Shown here: positions 51,460 to 61,214 of the stretch, in pieces
Numbering within the stretch: position 1 is the stretch's first letter
Layout of the letters: each line of letters begins with the position of its first letter
DNA from: Photobacterium profundum
Lineage (GTDB): Bacteria > Pseudomonadota > Gammaproteobacteria > Enterobacterales > Vibrionaceae
Length of the DNA: 64,000 nucleotides
Direction: 5' to 3'
NCBI RefSeq assembly: GCF_003026285.1
Contig: NZ_PYOD01000017.1
Coordinates: 1-64,000, forward strand
The notes under the pieces: model-generated
Told to the model about the DNA's origin: nothing
What the model saw: the letters and a program-made list of their open reading frames with translations, nothing else
Databases searched by the model: none
Program-made: the position numbers and the translations under genes

Positions 51460-53409
51460 TTATAAAACAGTTTGTTTTTCTGCGATCAGTTTATCAACCA
51501 CACTTGGGTCTGCGAGCGTTGATGTATCACCTAAGCTACCGGTGTCACCCGTAGCAATCTTGCGGAGAATTCGACGCATAATTTTACCAGAACGTGTTTT
51601 AGGTAAGGCATCGGTCCAATGTAGGAAATCAGGTGTCGCAATAGGACCAATTTCTTTACGTACCCAATCTTTTACTTCTTTATGCAGTTCAGCGCTGGGT
51701 ATTTCACCATCATTTAGCGTGATATAAGCATAAATTGCTTGGCCTTTAATATCGTGTGGTACACCAACAATTGCAGCCTCTGCTATCTTATCGAAAGCCA
51801 CTAATGCGGATTCAATTTCAGCTGTACCCATACGGTGGCCTGAAATATTCAGTACGTCGTCAACACGACCTGTGATCCAGTAGTAACCGTCTTCATCACG
51901 ACGTGCGCCATCACCGGTGAAATACATACCTTGGAAGGTTGAGAAGTAAGTTTGTTCGAAGCGTTCATGGTCACCCCATAAAGTACGCATCTGCCCAGGC
52001 CATGAATCAATCATAACTAAGTTACCTTCAACGGCACCTTCTAGGATATTTCCCATATTATCAACAATAGCTGGCTGAACACCGAAAAATGGACGAGTAG
52101 CAGAACCTGGTTTTAGCGCTGTCGCGCCAGGTAATGGCGTAATTAAGATACCGCCTGTTTCTGTTTGCCACCATGTATCAACGATAGGGCAACGGCTATC
52201 GCCAATAGTACGGTGATACCATTCCCACGCTTCTGGGTTAATTGGTTCACCGACTGATCCCATTATACGCAAGGATGATCGTGACGTACCTTCAATCGCT
52301 TCTGTGCCTTTTGCCATTAATGCACGAATGGCTGTTGGGGCAGTATAAAGAATGCTGACATTATGTTTATCAACCACTTCACTCATGCGACTGGTTGATG
52401 GGTAGTTTGGCACACCTTCAAATAGCACGGTTGTTGCACCATTAGCCAGCGGACCATACACCAAGTAACTGTGACCGGTTATCCAACCAACATCGGCTGT
52501 ACACCAGTACACATCGCCTTCTTGGTAATCGAAAACATATTTAAACGTCATGGTGGCATACACTAAGTAACCACCCGTTGTGTGAAGAACACCTTTAGGT
52601 TTACCAGTAGATCCTGAGGTATATAGAATGAAAAGAGGATCTTCTGCATTCATTTCTTCTGGCTCACAGTGAGAAGACGCGATTGCTGTAGCTTCATGCC
52701 ACCATACATCACGCTCACTGTGCCACTCAACATTGCCGCCAGTACGCTGAAGTACAATGACTTTTTCGATACTTGTGACATTTTTATTGGCTAAAGCATC
52801 ATCCACATTCTTTTTCAGTGGTACAGCGCGGCCAGCACGAACGCCTTCATCAGCAGTAATCACGAGTTTTGCGTTGGAATCAATAATACGACCCGCAAGC
52901 GCTTCTGGAGAGAAACCACCAAATACAATGGTATGTACCGCCCCGATTCGTGTACAAGCCAGCATAGCAACTGCCGCTTCTGCCACCATTGGCATGTAAA
53001 GGCAAACGACATCACCTTTGCGAACGCCTTGGCTTTTCAGTGCATTAGAGAACTTACAAACTTGTTCATGTAATTCGTTATACGTGAACGTGGCATCATC
53101 GGTAGGATCGTCGCCTTCCCAAATGATAGCGGGCTGATCACCGCGAGTCGCAAGGTGGCGGTCAATGCAGTTTGCAGATACGTTCAGTGTGCCATCTTCA
53201 AACCAGTTAACGCTGACATGGCCAGTATCAAAAGAAGTGTGCTTCACTTTAGTGAATGGTTTGATCCAATCAACAATCTGACCGTGTTCACGCCAGAAAC
53301 CTTCAGGGTTGATAACCGATTGTTGGTACATCTCACGATACTGTTCATCATTTACGTGGGCTGTAGCTGCAATCTCTTGATTGACTGGATAAACATGAAC
53401 TTCACTCAT
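51460..53409 (-). CDS. acs: Acetyl-coenzyme A synthetase
   Basis: Activates acetate to acetyl-CoA via acetyl-AMP; the high-affinity acetate scavenger. ATG at 53409 (MSEVHVYPVNQEIAATAH) with AGGAGA 6 nt upstream gives 649 residues (E. coli 652); an upstream in-frame ATG at 53508 lacks support. AMP-binding motif ILYTSGSTGKPKGVLHTTGG, GWITGHSYLVYGPL, WWQTETGGI, and the regulatory lysine motif TRSGKIMRRILRK. Downstream of an exonuclease gene after 201 nt, with its own likely promoter in that gap. Confidence 0.97.
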   Translation of the reverse strand: MSEVHVYPVNQEIAATAHVNDEQYREMYQQSVINPEGFWREHGQIVDWIKPFTKVKHTSFDTGHVSVNWFEDGTLNVSANCIDRHLATRGDQPAIIWEGDDPTDDATFTYNELHEQVCKFSNALKSQGVRKGDVVCLYMPMVAEAAVAMLACTRIGAVHTIVFGGFSPEALAGRIIDSNAKLVITADEGVRAGRAVPLKKNVDDALANKNVTSIEKVIVLQRTGGNVEWHSERDVWWHEATAIASSHCEPEEMNAEDPLFILYTSGSTGKPKGVLHTTGGYLVYATMTFKYVFDYQEGDVYWCTADVGWITGHSYLVYGPLANGATTVLFEGVPNYPSTSRMSEVVDKHNVSILYTAPTAIRALMAKGTEAIEGTSRSSLRIMGSVGEPINPEAWEWYHRTIGDSRCPIVDTWWQTETGGILITPLPGATALKPGSATRPFFGVQPAIVDNMGNILEGAVEGNLVMIDSWPGQMRTLWGDHERFEQTYFSTFQGMYFTGDGARRDEDGYYWITGRVDDVLNISGHRMGTAEIESALVAFDKIAEAAIVGVPHDIKGQAIYAYITLNDGEIPSAELHKEVKDWVRKEIGPIATPDFLHWTDALPKTRSGKIMRRILRKIATGDTGSLGDTSTLADPSVVDKLIAEKQTVL

Positions 53410-53560
53410 CGTACTCTCCTTAGTGTTTCCGTTTTTTGTCCAATCTGGGACCGGATAATATCGTTTGTCGCTGTTGATACTAACTTCCGATAGATCAACG
53501 TTTGCCACAATTAGACTTTAGGATTAGAGAGCACGATCAATGTAGAAATTGTAGCGATTA

Positions 53561-53573
53561 CATCGAAATTACA
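53561..53573 (-). promoter_or_regulatory. Candidate acetate-regulon motif upstream of acs
   Basis: On the minus strand TGTAATTTCGATG, followed at once by TAATCGC, giving a direct repeat of ATGTAAT at 11-bp spacing, about 150 bp upstream of acs. A similar TGTAAGATCGTTG stands before the DUF4212-actP operon. This could be the binding site of the CrbR-type response regulator; it is inference from two sites only. Confidence 0.35.
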
Positions 53574-53610
53574 TAGAAAACATTGCATAGCACAAGACTC
53601 ATCGCATTAT

Positions 53611-54234
53611 TCACGCTGAACGGAGCGTCGGTATATCACCATGTTTTAGCCGTACATAAATTAAAGCAGCAGTAATCGTATCTTCAAGCGCGTCATGCCG
53701 CTCGGGTACCGGAAGGTCAAGGTGGCGGCTAATGGCTTCCAAACTGAGATCGTAATAAGCATTAGGCAGAAGCCGCTCTAAACGATCATGATAAAGATGG
53801 CTTACCTCAACTAATTTATTGGGCAATGCAAAACCAAATAACCGTCTGTAATAGCGATCCAAAATCGTTTTGTCATAGCGAATGTGATAACCCACTAAAG
53901 GGCGATTACCAATAAAATCAAGCAGTGTCGTTAACGCTTCTTTTTCATCTAATCCTGCGCGTAAATCTTGGTGGCGAATACGATGAATAGCGATGGAATT
54001 TGCATCTAAACTGCTTGGTGCTCTTAGGGTTAAATGGATCGATTTACTGGTGAGTATACGATTATCTTTAATAACGGTTGCTGCAATGGTGACTAATTCT
54101 GCACTGTGCGGATCTAGGCTAGTAGTCTCACAATCTACAGAGACAAGTTCATCCCCTTTATAGCGATTAAAGAATTGAGCATAAGGATTATTTTTTAATT
54201 TTCGCTGATACCAATAACGTCGAAATAGGTTCAT
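53611..54234 (-). CDS. DEDDh 3'-5' exonuclease
   Basis: DnaQ-like exonuclease of 207 residues. Motifs: Exo I Asp34-Glu36 in VDCETTSLD, Exo II VGYHIRYDKT, Exo III His180 and Asp185 in ERHDALEDT. ATG at 54234 (54237 is also possible and overlaps the upstream stop, TAATG), with AAGGG upstream. The nucleic-acid substrate is unknown. Coupled to the cNMP/CBS gene and upstream of acs, the arrangement seen beside acs in many vibrios and pseudomonads. Confidence 0.88.
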   Translation of the reverse strand: MNLFRRYWYQRKLKNNPYAQFFNRYKGDELVSVDCETTSLDPHSAELVTIAATVIKDNRILTSKSIHLTLRAPSSLDANSIAIHRIRHQDLRAGLDEKEALTTLLDFIGNRPLVGYHIRYDKTILDRYYRRLFGFALPNKLVEVSHLYHDRLERLLPNAYYDLSLEAISRHLDLPVPERHDALEDTITAALIYVRLKHGDIPTLRSA

Positions 54235-54236
54235 CA

Positions 54237-56039
54237 TTAATCCCTTATTTGGTAGTGATAACCGAGCCACTCTTTAAACTTCTTTACCACATGAAGGCTG
54301 TGGCGCAGTAGGTCTCGTTCGGCACGACTGAGGTCACTCACGTTTAATTGCTGGTTTTGTCCACCGGCTTGGTGGTTAAGCTGGTGGCGTAAACGAGTCT
54401 TGATGAATAACTTAAGGGCTTCGCTTAAATTAGAGGCAGTGTCTGGCTCTAATACTTTGTGCAATTCGAGTTGATGAATACGCTCAAAGGTATTATTGGG
54501 TTCAATGTTGTTTTCTAAGGCTAATGCGCGAATACCGTGCACGATGGGAAAAATTCCACCTCGTTTAATATCAATTCCTTGCTTGGTTGATTTTATTTTA
54601 CCAAATAAGGTTAAAGGTACGTTGAAGCGCAAAGCAGGACGAGTAAAGGTCGATAACAAGAGATCTTTTGCTGCTAACTGCTGATGTAAATAGGTTTGCA
54701 GTGGATTAAGCAACACGCGATTACCGGCAACAGCATGGCTATCGGCAAGTATTGCCAAATCCATCATGGTTTCTTCGGTTGCTTGTTGGCAAGAGCGACT
54801 AATCGTATGTAACCATTCACTTTGTGATTTCACCCATTTAGGGTTGTTCACCATGACTTTTCCTGGGCAAAGAGGATAGCCGAGTTGTTGTAATGTGAGG
54901 GTTAGTTTATCCATGATATTGGCACAGTCTGGCCAATCGATACCATCTTGAATAATGAGTGCATTATCTTGATCTGTCTTTAAGATTTGCTCTCCACGTC
55001 CTTCCGATCCCATTACAATGAAGCAGCAGTAATTGTGCATGGCTGGTGGCACAATTAATTGAAATGCTTTTTCGATAATCTGCTCGTTGACCGAGGCGAT
55101 TAACTCCATCACAAATAGCGTATGAATGCCGTTATTAAACAAGGTTGTTACCAACCGTTGCTGGCTACTGGCTGCTAACGATAATTCGGCAATGGTTTCT
55201 GCGCGTGCAATACGTAATGTTAGTACGTGCGAGTGAGTGGAAAATAAGCTTAATATTTGGGTTAAATCTAACATGCCAACAACTTGCCCTGCATCAAGTA
55301 CTTGTACCCGTTTCACTTTATGACGGGTCATTGCAATCATGGCATTAAACAAAAAATCATCTTTGTTGACGCTAATAACTGGCGTCGTGGCGATTTGACT
55401 AACTGGGGTATCAGAAGGCAGTTGATCTAACATCACCGCATGTAGTAAATCGGTGCGGGTAACAATGCCATATTGCGGTGTTGAATTAAGGGTAACCAAG
55501 GCAGCATCAAAACCTTGGGTGCGCATTTGTTCTGTTATCCGTTTTAAGTCGGTGTCATGGGGCACAATTAGGCAGGGTTGAATGTTGTCATCATCCACTT
55601 TTGTCAAAATGAATTCGGCGAGGTTTTGTTGGCGCTGTGCCTCTTCAATGAGATTTTGGCGGCGTGCTAAATTGCCATCGAAATAGGCGGCAAATTGCCC
55701 GTTAGAGCGATACAGCTCGATGAAAATTTCACGAGGTAAGAGATAACAGAGAGTATCTTCTAGCGCGATATAATCATGACGGCTTTTATTTTCAAGCTGA
55801 GCGCGTACATCGAACATATCGTCAGTGACGTAATGGGCATAGGTTTCCGTACCATCAGAAGAGGTTTCTTCAACACCGCCCTTAATGATAATAAATAAAT
55901 GGTTGCAAGCTTCACCGGTTGTAATGATCTTGTTGCCTTCACGGTAATAAGCGACATCTAATGCTTCTTTCAGCATTTTTTGCTGAGCATGATGAAGACG
56001 ATCAAAGGGTGTGACTGATGTGTCGAATTTATCCGGCAT
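54237..56039 (-). CDS. Putative nucleotidyltransferase with cNMP-binding and CBS domains (DUF294)
   Basis: 600 residues. An N-terminal cyclic-nucleotide-binding-like domain (about 1-120; YYREGNKIITTGEACNHLFII) is followed by a CBS pair (about 155-270; QYGIVTRTDLLHAVM, VKRVQVLDAGQVVGMLDLTQ), a DUF294 nucleotidyltransferase domain (GSEGRGEQ at 344-351 with DQDNA at 356-360, likely metal ligands) and a DUF294-C helical domain. The layout resembles GlnD-type signalling transferases without the HD domain. Substrate and partner are unknown. It is the first gene of an operon with the exonuclease and lies just ahead of acs. Confidence 0.85.
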   Translation of the reverse strand: MPDKFDTSVTPFDRLHHAQQKMLKEALDVAYYREGNKIITTGEACNHLFIIIKGGVEETSSDGTETYAHYVTDDMFDVRAQLENKSRHDYIALEDTLCYLLPREIFIELYRSNGQFAAYFDGNLARRQNLIEEAQRQQNLAEFILTKVDDDNIQPCLIVPHDTDLKRITEQMRTQGFDAALVTLNSTPQYGIVTRTDLLHAVMLDQLPSDTPVSQIATTPVISVNKDDFLFNAMIAMTRHKVKRVQVLDAGQVVGMLDLTQILSLFSTHSHVLTLRIARAETIAELSLAASSQQRLVTTLFNNGIHTLFVMELIASVNEQIIEKAFQLIVPPAMHNYCCFIVMGSEGRGEQILKTDQDNALIIQDGIDWPDCANIMDKLTLTLQQLGYPLCPGKVMVNNPKWVKSQSEWLHTISRSCQQATEETMMDLAILADSHAVAGNRVLLNPLQTYLHQQLAAKDLLLSTFTRPALRFNVPLTLFGKIKSTKQGIDIKRGGIFPIVHGIRALALENNIEPNNTFERIHQLELHKVLEPDTASNLSEALKLFIKTRLRHQLNHQAGGQNQQLNVSDLSRAERDLLRHSLHVVKKFKEWLGYHYQIRD

Positions 56040-56290
56040 GCTATACCTCGTATTAGAACCTATTTCTTTATATAACCTATTACTTCATATAGTCAGTGTC
56101 GCTGATGCCGGCGATAAGCTCTAGACGACTTTAGTCTATGAGTAATGCTGTTCTTTTTATTGTGACCGTTGGTGAGGAGTTATAAGCGGGGAAAAAGAGA
56201 TTGAAAGGTTACCCTATTTATCTTTGGGGTTATGGCGATAGGTTGGGCATAATGTCGGCATTATCTCCTATTATGCATTTTGGAATTGGC

Positions 56291-57478
56291 ATGTTTCGTA
56301 GTAGTCCCTATGGATGGACCTCGCAATATCTGTTTGGTTTTTTCTTCACTTATGGTGTTTACCTTCCTTTTTGGGCGTTGTGGTTTGCGCATTTAGGGGT
56401 GGACGCTTCTGATATTGGTTTATTGCTGGGTTTAGGTCTTGGAGTTCGCTGCGTAGCGAATGTTGTGCTGACACCGCGCATTCATAATGTGGAGCACCTT
56501 ATTCCAGCCTTGCGTTGGTTTACATTAGCCTGCTTGATTGCTTGTGTTATTTATATTTTCTGCGGTGGTAGTCTTTGGGCATTAGCGGCAGTCACTGTAT
56601 TGTTTAACTTGGCTGCGGGTCCTATTATTCCGCTTTCAGATGCACTCGCTAACTTTTATGCAAAAGGGAAACACCTTGATTATGGTCGTACCCGCTTATG
56701 GGGTTCAATTGCCTTTATTGCTGGTTCGACAATTGTTGGGATCTTGGCTGCTAAATATGGGGCAAGTGTTATTCCTTGGGTTGCGATTGCAGGTTTAGTG
56801 GTCGCATTATTATTTTCAATGCGCGCACCAACCATAATGCCAATTGAAACCGAGCATCATGATCAGCCCCGCCCTGCGTTAATTGATATCATCAAAAACA
56901 ATAGCGTGATGCGTTTTTTAATTATTGTCGCGTTACTGCAAGGTAGTCATGCGGCCTATTACAGTTTCAGTGCTATTTACTGGAAAGAAGTCGGTTATAG
57001 CGAAGCCATTATTGGTTACTTGTGGAGCTTTAGTGTGGTGGCTGAAGTGTGCGTATTTGCATTTAGTCAGCGTTTATTTGCTAAGTGGAGCGTCAGTATG
57101 ATGTTTCGTCTCGCGGCTGTAGGCGTATTACTACGCTGGGGTGTAACTGCAACCATGACAGAGTTACCTGCGCTGATACTGGCACAAGCGCTACACGGTG
57201 TGACTTTTGCGGCGGCACACTTGGCAGCTATTCGTTATATTCAGCATGCTAAAAGTAATCAGATGGTGGCATTACAAGCCCTCTATAATGCATTGCCATT
57301 AGGTGCGTTTATGGCAATTATGACGGCACTCAGTGGTTGGCTATACGGTTTGTGGGGCGCGAATCTTTTCTGGTTAATGGCTGTAATGGGCATTCCAGTA
57401 TTACTGATGAAGATTGAATCAAAACCACACAGTAATGATCAGTCGCCTGAGTTAGCACAACCTATGTCGACAAATTAA
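56291..57478 (+). CDS. MFS transporter, HcaT (3-phenylpropionate permease) family
   Basis: 395 residues from the ATG at 56291 (MFRSSPYGWTSQYLFGFFFTYG), the start that best fits the E. coli HcaT N-terminus; upstream starts at 56252 and 56201 are possible. About twelve membrane segments. HcaT-like blocks: PFWALWFAHLGV, GLLLGLGLGVRCVANVVLTPR, PLSDALANFY, DYGRTRLWGSIAF, LLQGSHAAYYSFSAIYW. The actual substrate is not known. Confidence 0.85.
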   Translation: MFRSSPYGWTSQYLFGFFFTYGVYLPFWALWFAHLGVDASDIGLLLGLGLGVRCVANVVLTPRIHNVEHLIPALRWFTLACLIACVIYIFCGGSLWALAAVTVLFNLAAGPIIPLSDALANFYAKGKHLDYGRTRLWGSIAFIAGSTIVGILAAKYGASVIPWVAIAGLVVALLFSMRAPTIMPIETEHHDQPRPALIDIIKNNSVMRFLIIVALLQGSHAAYYSFSAIYWKEVGYSEAIIGYLWSFSVVAEVCVFAFSQRLFAKWSVSMMFRLAAVGVLLRWGVTATMTELPALILAQALHGVTFAAAHLAAIRYIQHAKSNQMVALQALYNALPLGAFMAIMTALSGWLYGLWGANLFWLMAVMGIPVLLMKIESKPHSNDQSPELAQPMSTN

Positions 57479-57629
57479 GAGAGTAAGACATTGTTCTTCT
57501 AGTCTTAATTGACCATTTTTAAACGTATTACAGATCGGCACAGAAAGAACTGTGATCTACCCTGATTGGTGTACTTAATCAGATTGGTTAGTATGGGTTA
57601 ACTTATCGTTAACACAATCAGGAAGTATC

Positions 57630-60600
57630 ATGGCGCAAGGATGGATCGTCGTGCCGGTCTCGTTAGCCTATTTAGGGCTACTGTTTTTTATCGCGTGGTA
57701 TGGCGATAAAAAAGTTAAATGGATGGCAAAATATCGCCCGTGGATTTATAGCTTATCCATCGCGGTGTATTGTACCTCTTGGACCTTTTATGGCACGGTT
57801 GGTCAAGCCAGCCAAAATACTTGGTCATTCCTACCTATCTATCTTGCTCCCATTATTGTTTTCACCCTCGGTTGGCGCATTCTTGCCCGACTGATCTTAA
57901 TTGCGAAACGCGAACACATTACGTCTATTGCTGATTTTATCGCGGCTCGTTATGGCAAATCTCAAGGATTAGCGGTATTGGTCACGATTATCGCCGTGGT
58001 TGGTATTCTGCCTTATATTGCTTTGCAGCTGCGTGCTATTACGATGGGGATTGACCTAATCGCCCCTGAGTTAGGGAGCGGGGTTGGCATTAATGAAATG
58101 GATACCGCGTGGTTGGTTACCCTCGCATTAGCCGTTTTCACGGTGTTATTTGGTACGCGCCATATTGATACCACAGAGCACCATCGTGGCATGATGATGG
58201 CTGTCGCATTTGAATCATTAGTGAAACTCGCTGCTTTCTTGATTGTGGGTGTTTTTGCGGTGGGTTTGTTATTTGAATTACCTGACTTACAAGCGGTTAA
58301 AGCGTCGTATTTAGCATCATCAACGCCAAACATTGGCAGCTTATTGATTCATACCATGCTGACGATGGCTGCGATTATTTGTTTACCTCGCCAGTTTCAT
58401 ACCATTGTGGTCGAAAATAATCGGGCGCAAGATTTACATAAAGCCCGTTGGATTTTTCCGTTATACCTCGTGTTGATGGGGATATTTGTTTTACCACTGG
58501 CATTAGCTGGGCAGGCATTGATGATGCCGAATGTATCTGCTGACACGTATGTGATAAGCCTACCTTTACAACAAGGGGCTGAGAGTATTGCACTGTTGGC
58601 TTTTTTAGGTGGCACATCGGCTGCCAGTGGCATGGTGATTGTATCGACCATTGCGTTGGCGATTATGGTTTCCAATGACTTAGTTTTACCGTTAGTTTTA
58701 CGTCGTTTAAGAGTATCTGGAAAAAACTTTAGCGCCTTCTCTGGGTTGTTATTGAATGTACGCCGTGCGTTGATTTTATTGTTGTTATTATCGGCTTGGG
58801 GTTTTTATCAGATACTCGATAATATTCCATCACTATCAGCGATAGGCTTGTTGTCTTTTGCTGCTATTGCGCAATTTGCACCAGCATTGTTGGGCGGTAT
58901 CTATTGGCGAAAAGGGAATAAAAAAGGCGTTTATGCTGGTCTGTTTGGCGGCTCGATAATTTGGGTTATTACCATGATGGCTCAAACAAGTATGTTGGCT
59001 GGTAATGCAGATACGAACGTTTTACTTTGGTTACTTACTCCGCCACAAATCCCTGTATTACAGAGTATTACATCGGTTGATTGGGGCATGTTACTCAGTA
59101 TTTTAGCGAATGTTACCTTATATACGTCGGTATCATTGATGACTCGTTCGTCGTTAACTGAACGATTACAAGCGGCAACGTTCGTGGGGGCCCCGTTACC
59201 TGAAGCTGAAAATGCGAGCTTGTATCAGACGCGTGTTACTGTGGCAGAGTTAGAAATGTTGGCGGCTCGTTTTGTTGGTCGTAAGCGTGTGCATCATGCT
59301 TTTCGTCAATTTGCTGAACAACATCAAGACCCATTATTACCTCAACAGCAAGCATCAGGTGTCTTAATCCGTCATACCGAACGGGTACTAGCCGGAGTGT
59401 TTGGGGCATCTTCTGCTCGGCTGGTATTAACGTCTGCGTTGCAAGGGCGAAATATGCAGCTTGAGGAGGTGGCCACCATTGTAGATGAAGCCTCTGAGTT
59501 GTTTGATTTTAGTCGAGGCTTATTGCAAGGGGCTATTGAACATATTAGCCAAGGTATTGCCGTTGTAGATAAGCAATTAAGGCTGGTGGCGTGGAATCAA
59601 CGTTATCTTGAGCTATTTACCTTTCCTCCGGGCTTAATTCAAGTGGGCCGACCTATTGCTGATGTGATTCGGCATAACGCTATGGATGGATTATGTGGAT
59701 CTGGCGATCCTGAAAAGCATGTCGCTAAACGGGTAGAGCATTTGCAGCGGGGGACAGCGCATACATCTTCTCGCGTTCGGGCTGATGGGCAAGTTATCGA
59801 AGTACAAGGTAACCCGATGCCGGGTGGTGGTTTCGTGATGAGCTTTATTGATATCACCGCTTTTCGACAAGCAGAGCAAGCATTGAAAGATGCCAATGAG
59901 CACCTAGAGGCACGGGTACAAAAGCGAACCCAAGAGCTGGAACAATTAAATCGTCGCTTGGTCAATGCAACACAACAAGCAGAGCAACAAGCCCAATCAA
60001 AGAGTCGTTTTTTAGCCGCTGTGAGTCACGATTTAATGCAGCCGTTAAATGCAGCACGTTTATTTTCATCTTCGTTATCAGAGCTTGCGACAGAAGATGA
60101 AACTATTAAGTTGTCACGTCATATTGAAAGTGCCCTCGGTGCTGCAGAAGATTTGATTGGTGACTTACTGGATGTGTCGCGATTAGAAGCGGGCAAACTA
60201 CAAGTGAATGTTCATCCATTCCCTATCCGTGAAGTACTCGATACTCTGAGTGCTGAGTTTGGTGTTTTGGCAAAACAGCAAGGTATTCAATTTGAAGTGC
60301 TGGAAAGTAATGCAGTGATTGTGTCCGATCCTAAATTATTGCGCCGTGCATTGCAGAACTTTTTAACCAATGCATTTCGTTATAACCCGCATGGCAAAGT
60401 GTTATTAGGTGTGCGCCGGATTAAAGGTAAGCTGCAGATTGAAGTGTGGGATAACGGGCCAGGTATTCCTCTTGAAAAACAGGCTGATATTTTTGATGAA
60501 TTCACCCGTATTCAAACGAGTGGTGCAGATCATGGATTAGGGTTGGGACTGGCCATTGCCCGTGGGATCAGTCGTGTGCTTGAACACCCGTTATCGCTAC

Positions 60601-61094
60601 GTTCATGGCCAGGTCAAGGCACTGTTTTTGCGCTCTCCGTTTCTCGTGGGGTATTAACTCAAAAGCAACGAACAGTGATCTCTCAGCAGGCGGCAGAAAA
60701 GGCAGCACCACTGAATGGAGTACGTGTGCTATGTGTCGACAATGAGCCTGAAATATTACTAGGGATGGAAACGTTACTGGTGCGGTGGGGCTGTGATGTG
60801 CGTTTAGCTGAAAGCGTTGTAGGCTCTATTCAGCAATTGGAAGATGGGTGGGTGCCAGAATTTGTCTTAAGTGATTACCACTTAGCTAACAACCAAACCG
60901 GATTACAAGTTTTACAGCAATGCAGTTTACGTTTGGGTAAAACTTTTAAAGGGGCAGTCATTAGTGCTGACCGAACATCAGAAACCCAGCAGGCTATTCG
61001 AGGGCATGGTTTTAGCTTTATTAGTAAACCTGTAAAGCCTTTGAAGTTACGCGCCTTATTGAATCAGCGACTGAAAAGTACAGTCAAAAACTGA
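57630..61094 (+). CDS. crbS: CrbS-type transporter-histidine kinase-receiver fusion
   Basis: 1154 residues. An SSS-family transporter domain with about thirteen membrane segments (1 to about 500; YCTSWTFYGTVGQAS, FIAARYGKSQGLAV) is joined to a PAS region (about 640-750; GIAVVDKQLRLVAWNQRYL), a coiled coil (HLEARVQKRTQELEQLN), a HisKA domain with phospho-acceptor near His799 (VSHDLMQPLNAARLF), a HATPase (DNGPGI, HGLGLGLAIARG) and a receiver with Asp near 1081 (VLSDYHLANNQTG). This is the architecture of CrbS, the V. cholerae acetate-switch kinase that drives acs through the LuxR-type regulator CrbR. The symbol rests on this layout and on acs and actP nearby. CrbR is not in the window. Confidence 0.85.
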   Translation: MAQGWIVVPVSLAYLGLLFFIAWYGDKKVKWMAKYRPWIYSLSIAVYCTSWTFYGTVGQASQNTWSFLPIYLAPIIVFTLGWRILARLILIAKREHITSIADFIAARYGKSQGLAVLVTIIAVVGILPYIALQLRAITMGIDLIAPELGSGVGINEMDTAWLVTLALAVFTVLFGTRHIDTTEHHRGMMMAVAFESLVKLAAFLIVGVFAVGLLFELPDLQAVKASYLASSTPNIGSLLIHTMLTMAAIICLPRQFHTIVVENNRAQDLHKARWIFPLYLVLMGIFVLPLALAGQALMMPNVSADTYVISLPLQQGAESIALLAFLGGTSAASGMVIVSTIALAIMVSNDLVLPLVLRRLRVSGKNFSAFSGLLLNVRRALILLLLLSAWGFYQILDNIPSLSAIGLLSFAAIAQFAPALLGGIYWRKGNKKGVYAGLFGGSIIWVITMMAQTSMLAGNADTNVLLWLLTPPQIPVLQSITSVDWGMLLSILANVTLYTSVSLMTRSSLTERLQAATFVGAPLPEAENASLYQTRVTVAELEMLAARFVGRKRVHHAFRQFAEQHQDPLLPQQQASGVLIRHTERVLAGVFGASSARLVLTSALQGRNMQLEEVATIVDEASELFDFSRGLLQGAIEHISQGIAVVDKQLRLVAWNQRYLELFTFPPGLIQVGRPIADVIRHNAMDGLCGSGDPEKHVAKRVEHLQRGTAHTSSRVRADGQVIEVQGNPMPGGGFVMSFIDITAFRQAEQALKDANEHLEARVQKRTQELEQLNRRLVNATQQAEQQAQSKSRFLAAVSHDLMQPLNAARLFSSSLSELATEDETIKLSRHIESALGAAEDLIGDLLDVSRLEAGKLQVNVHPFPIREVLDTLSAEFGVLAKQQGIQFEVLESNAVIVSDPKLLRRALQNFLTNAFRYNPHGKVLLGVRRIKGKLQIEVWDNGPGIPLEKQADIFDEFTRIQTSGADHGLGLGLAIARGISRVLEHPLSLRSWPGQGTVFALSVSRGVLTQKQRTVISQQAAEKAAPLNGVRVLCVDNEPEILLGMETLLVRWGCDVRLAESVVGSIQQLEDGWVPEFVLSDYHLANNQTGLQVLQQCSLRLGKTFKGAVISADRTSETQQAIRGHGFSFISKPVKPLKLRALLNQRLKSTVKN

Positions 61095-61131
61095 TGTAAC
61101 AAAGCTTGAAGGGCTGATGAATAGATAAAAG

Positions 61132-61158
61132 AAAACGGAGCATAGTGCTCCGTTTTTT
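61132..61158. terminator. Bidirectional terminator between crbS and actP-like gene
   Basis: AAAACGGAGCA / TGCTCCGTTTT stem with TAG loop, A run before and T run after; it serves the two convergent genes. Confidence 0.93.
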
Positions 61159-61214
61159 ATTCTAGCCAACGTATTGTTTACGTTGTGAGTTTCTTATATT
61201 CATAGGTTTAGCGT

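Noticed and set aside
51380..51727. Frame starting MKKRASVIATLTKK with a good GAGGTGACA ribosome site, running antisense to the 3' end of acs
   Set aside because: The first 14 codons look start-like, but the rest is the exact antisense of acs coding sequence and crosses the acs terminator. Without expression data I treat it as chance.
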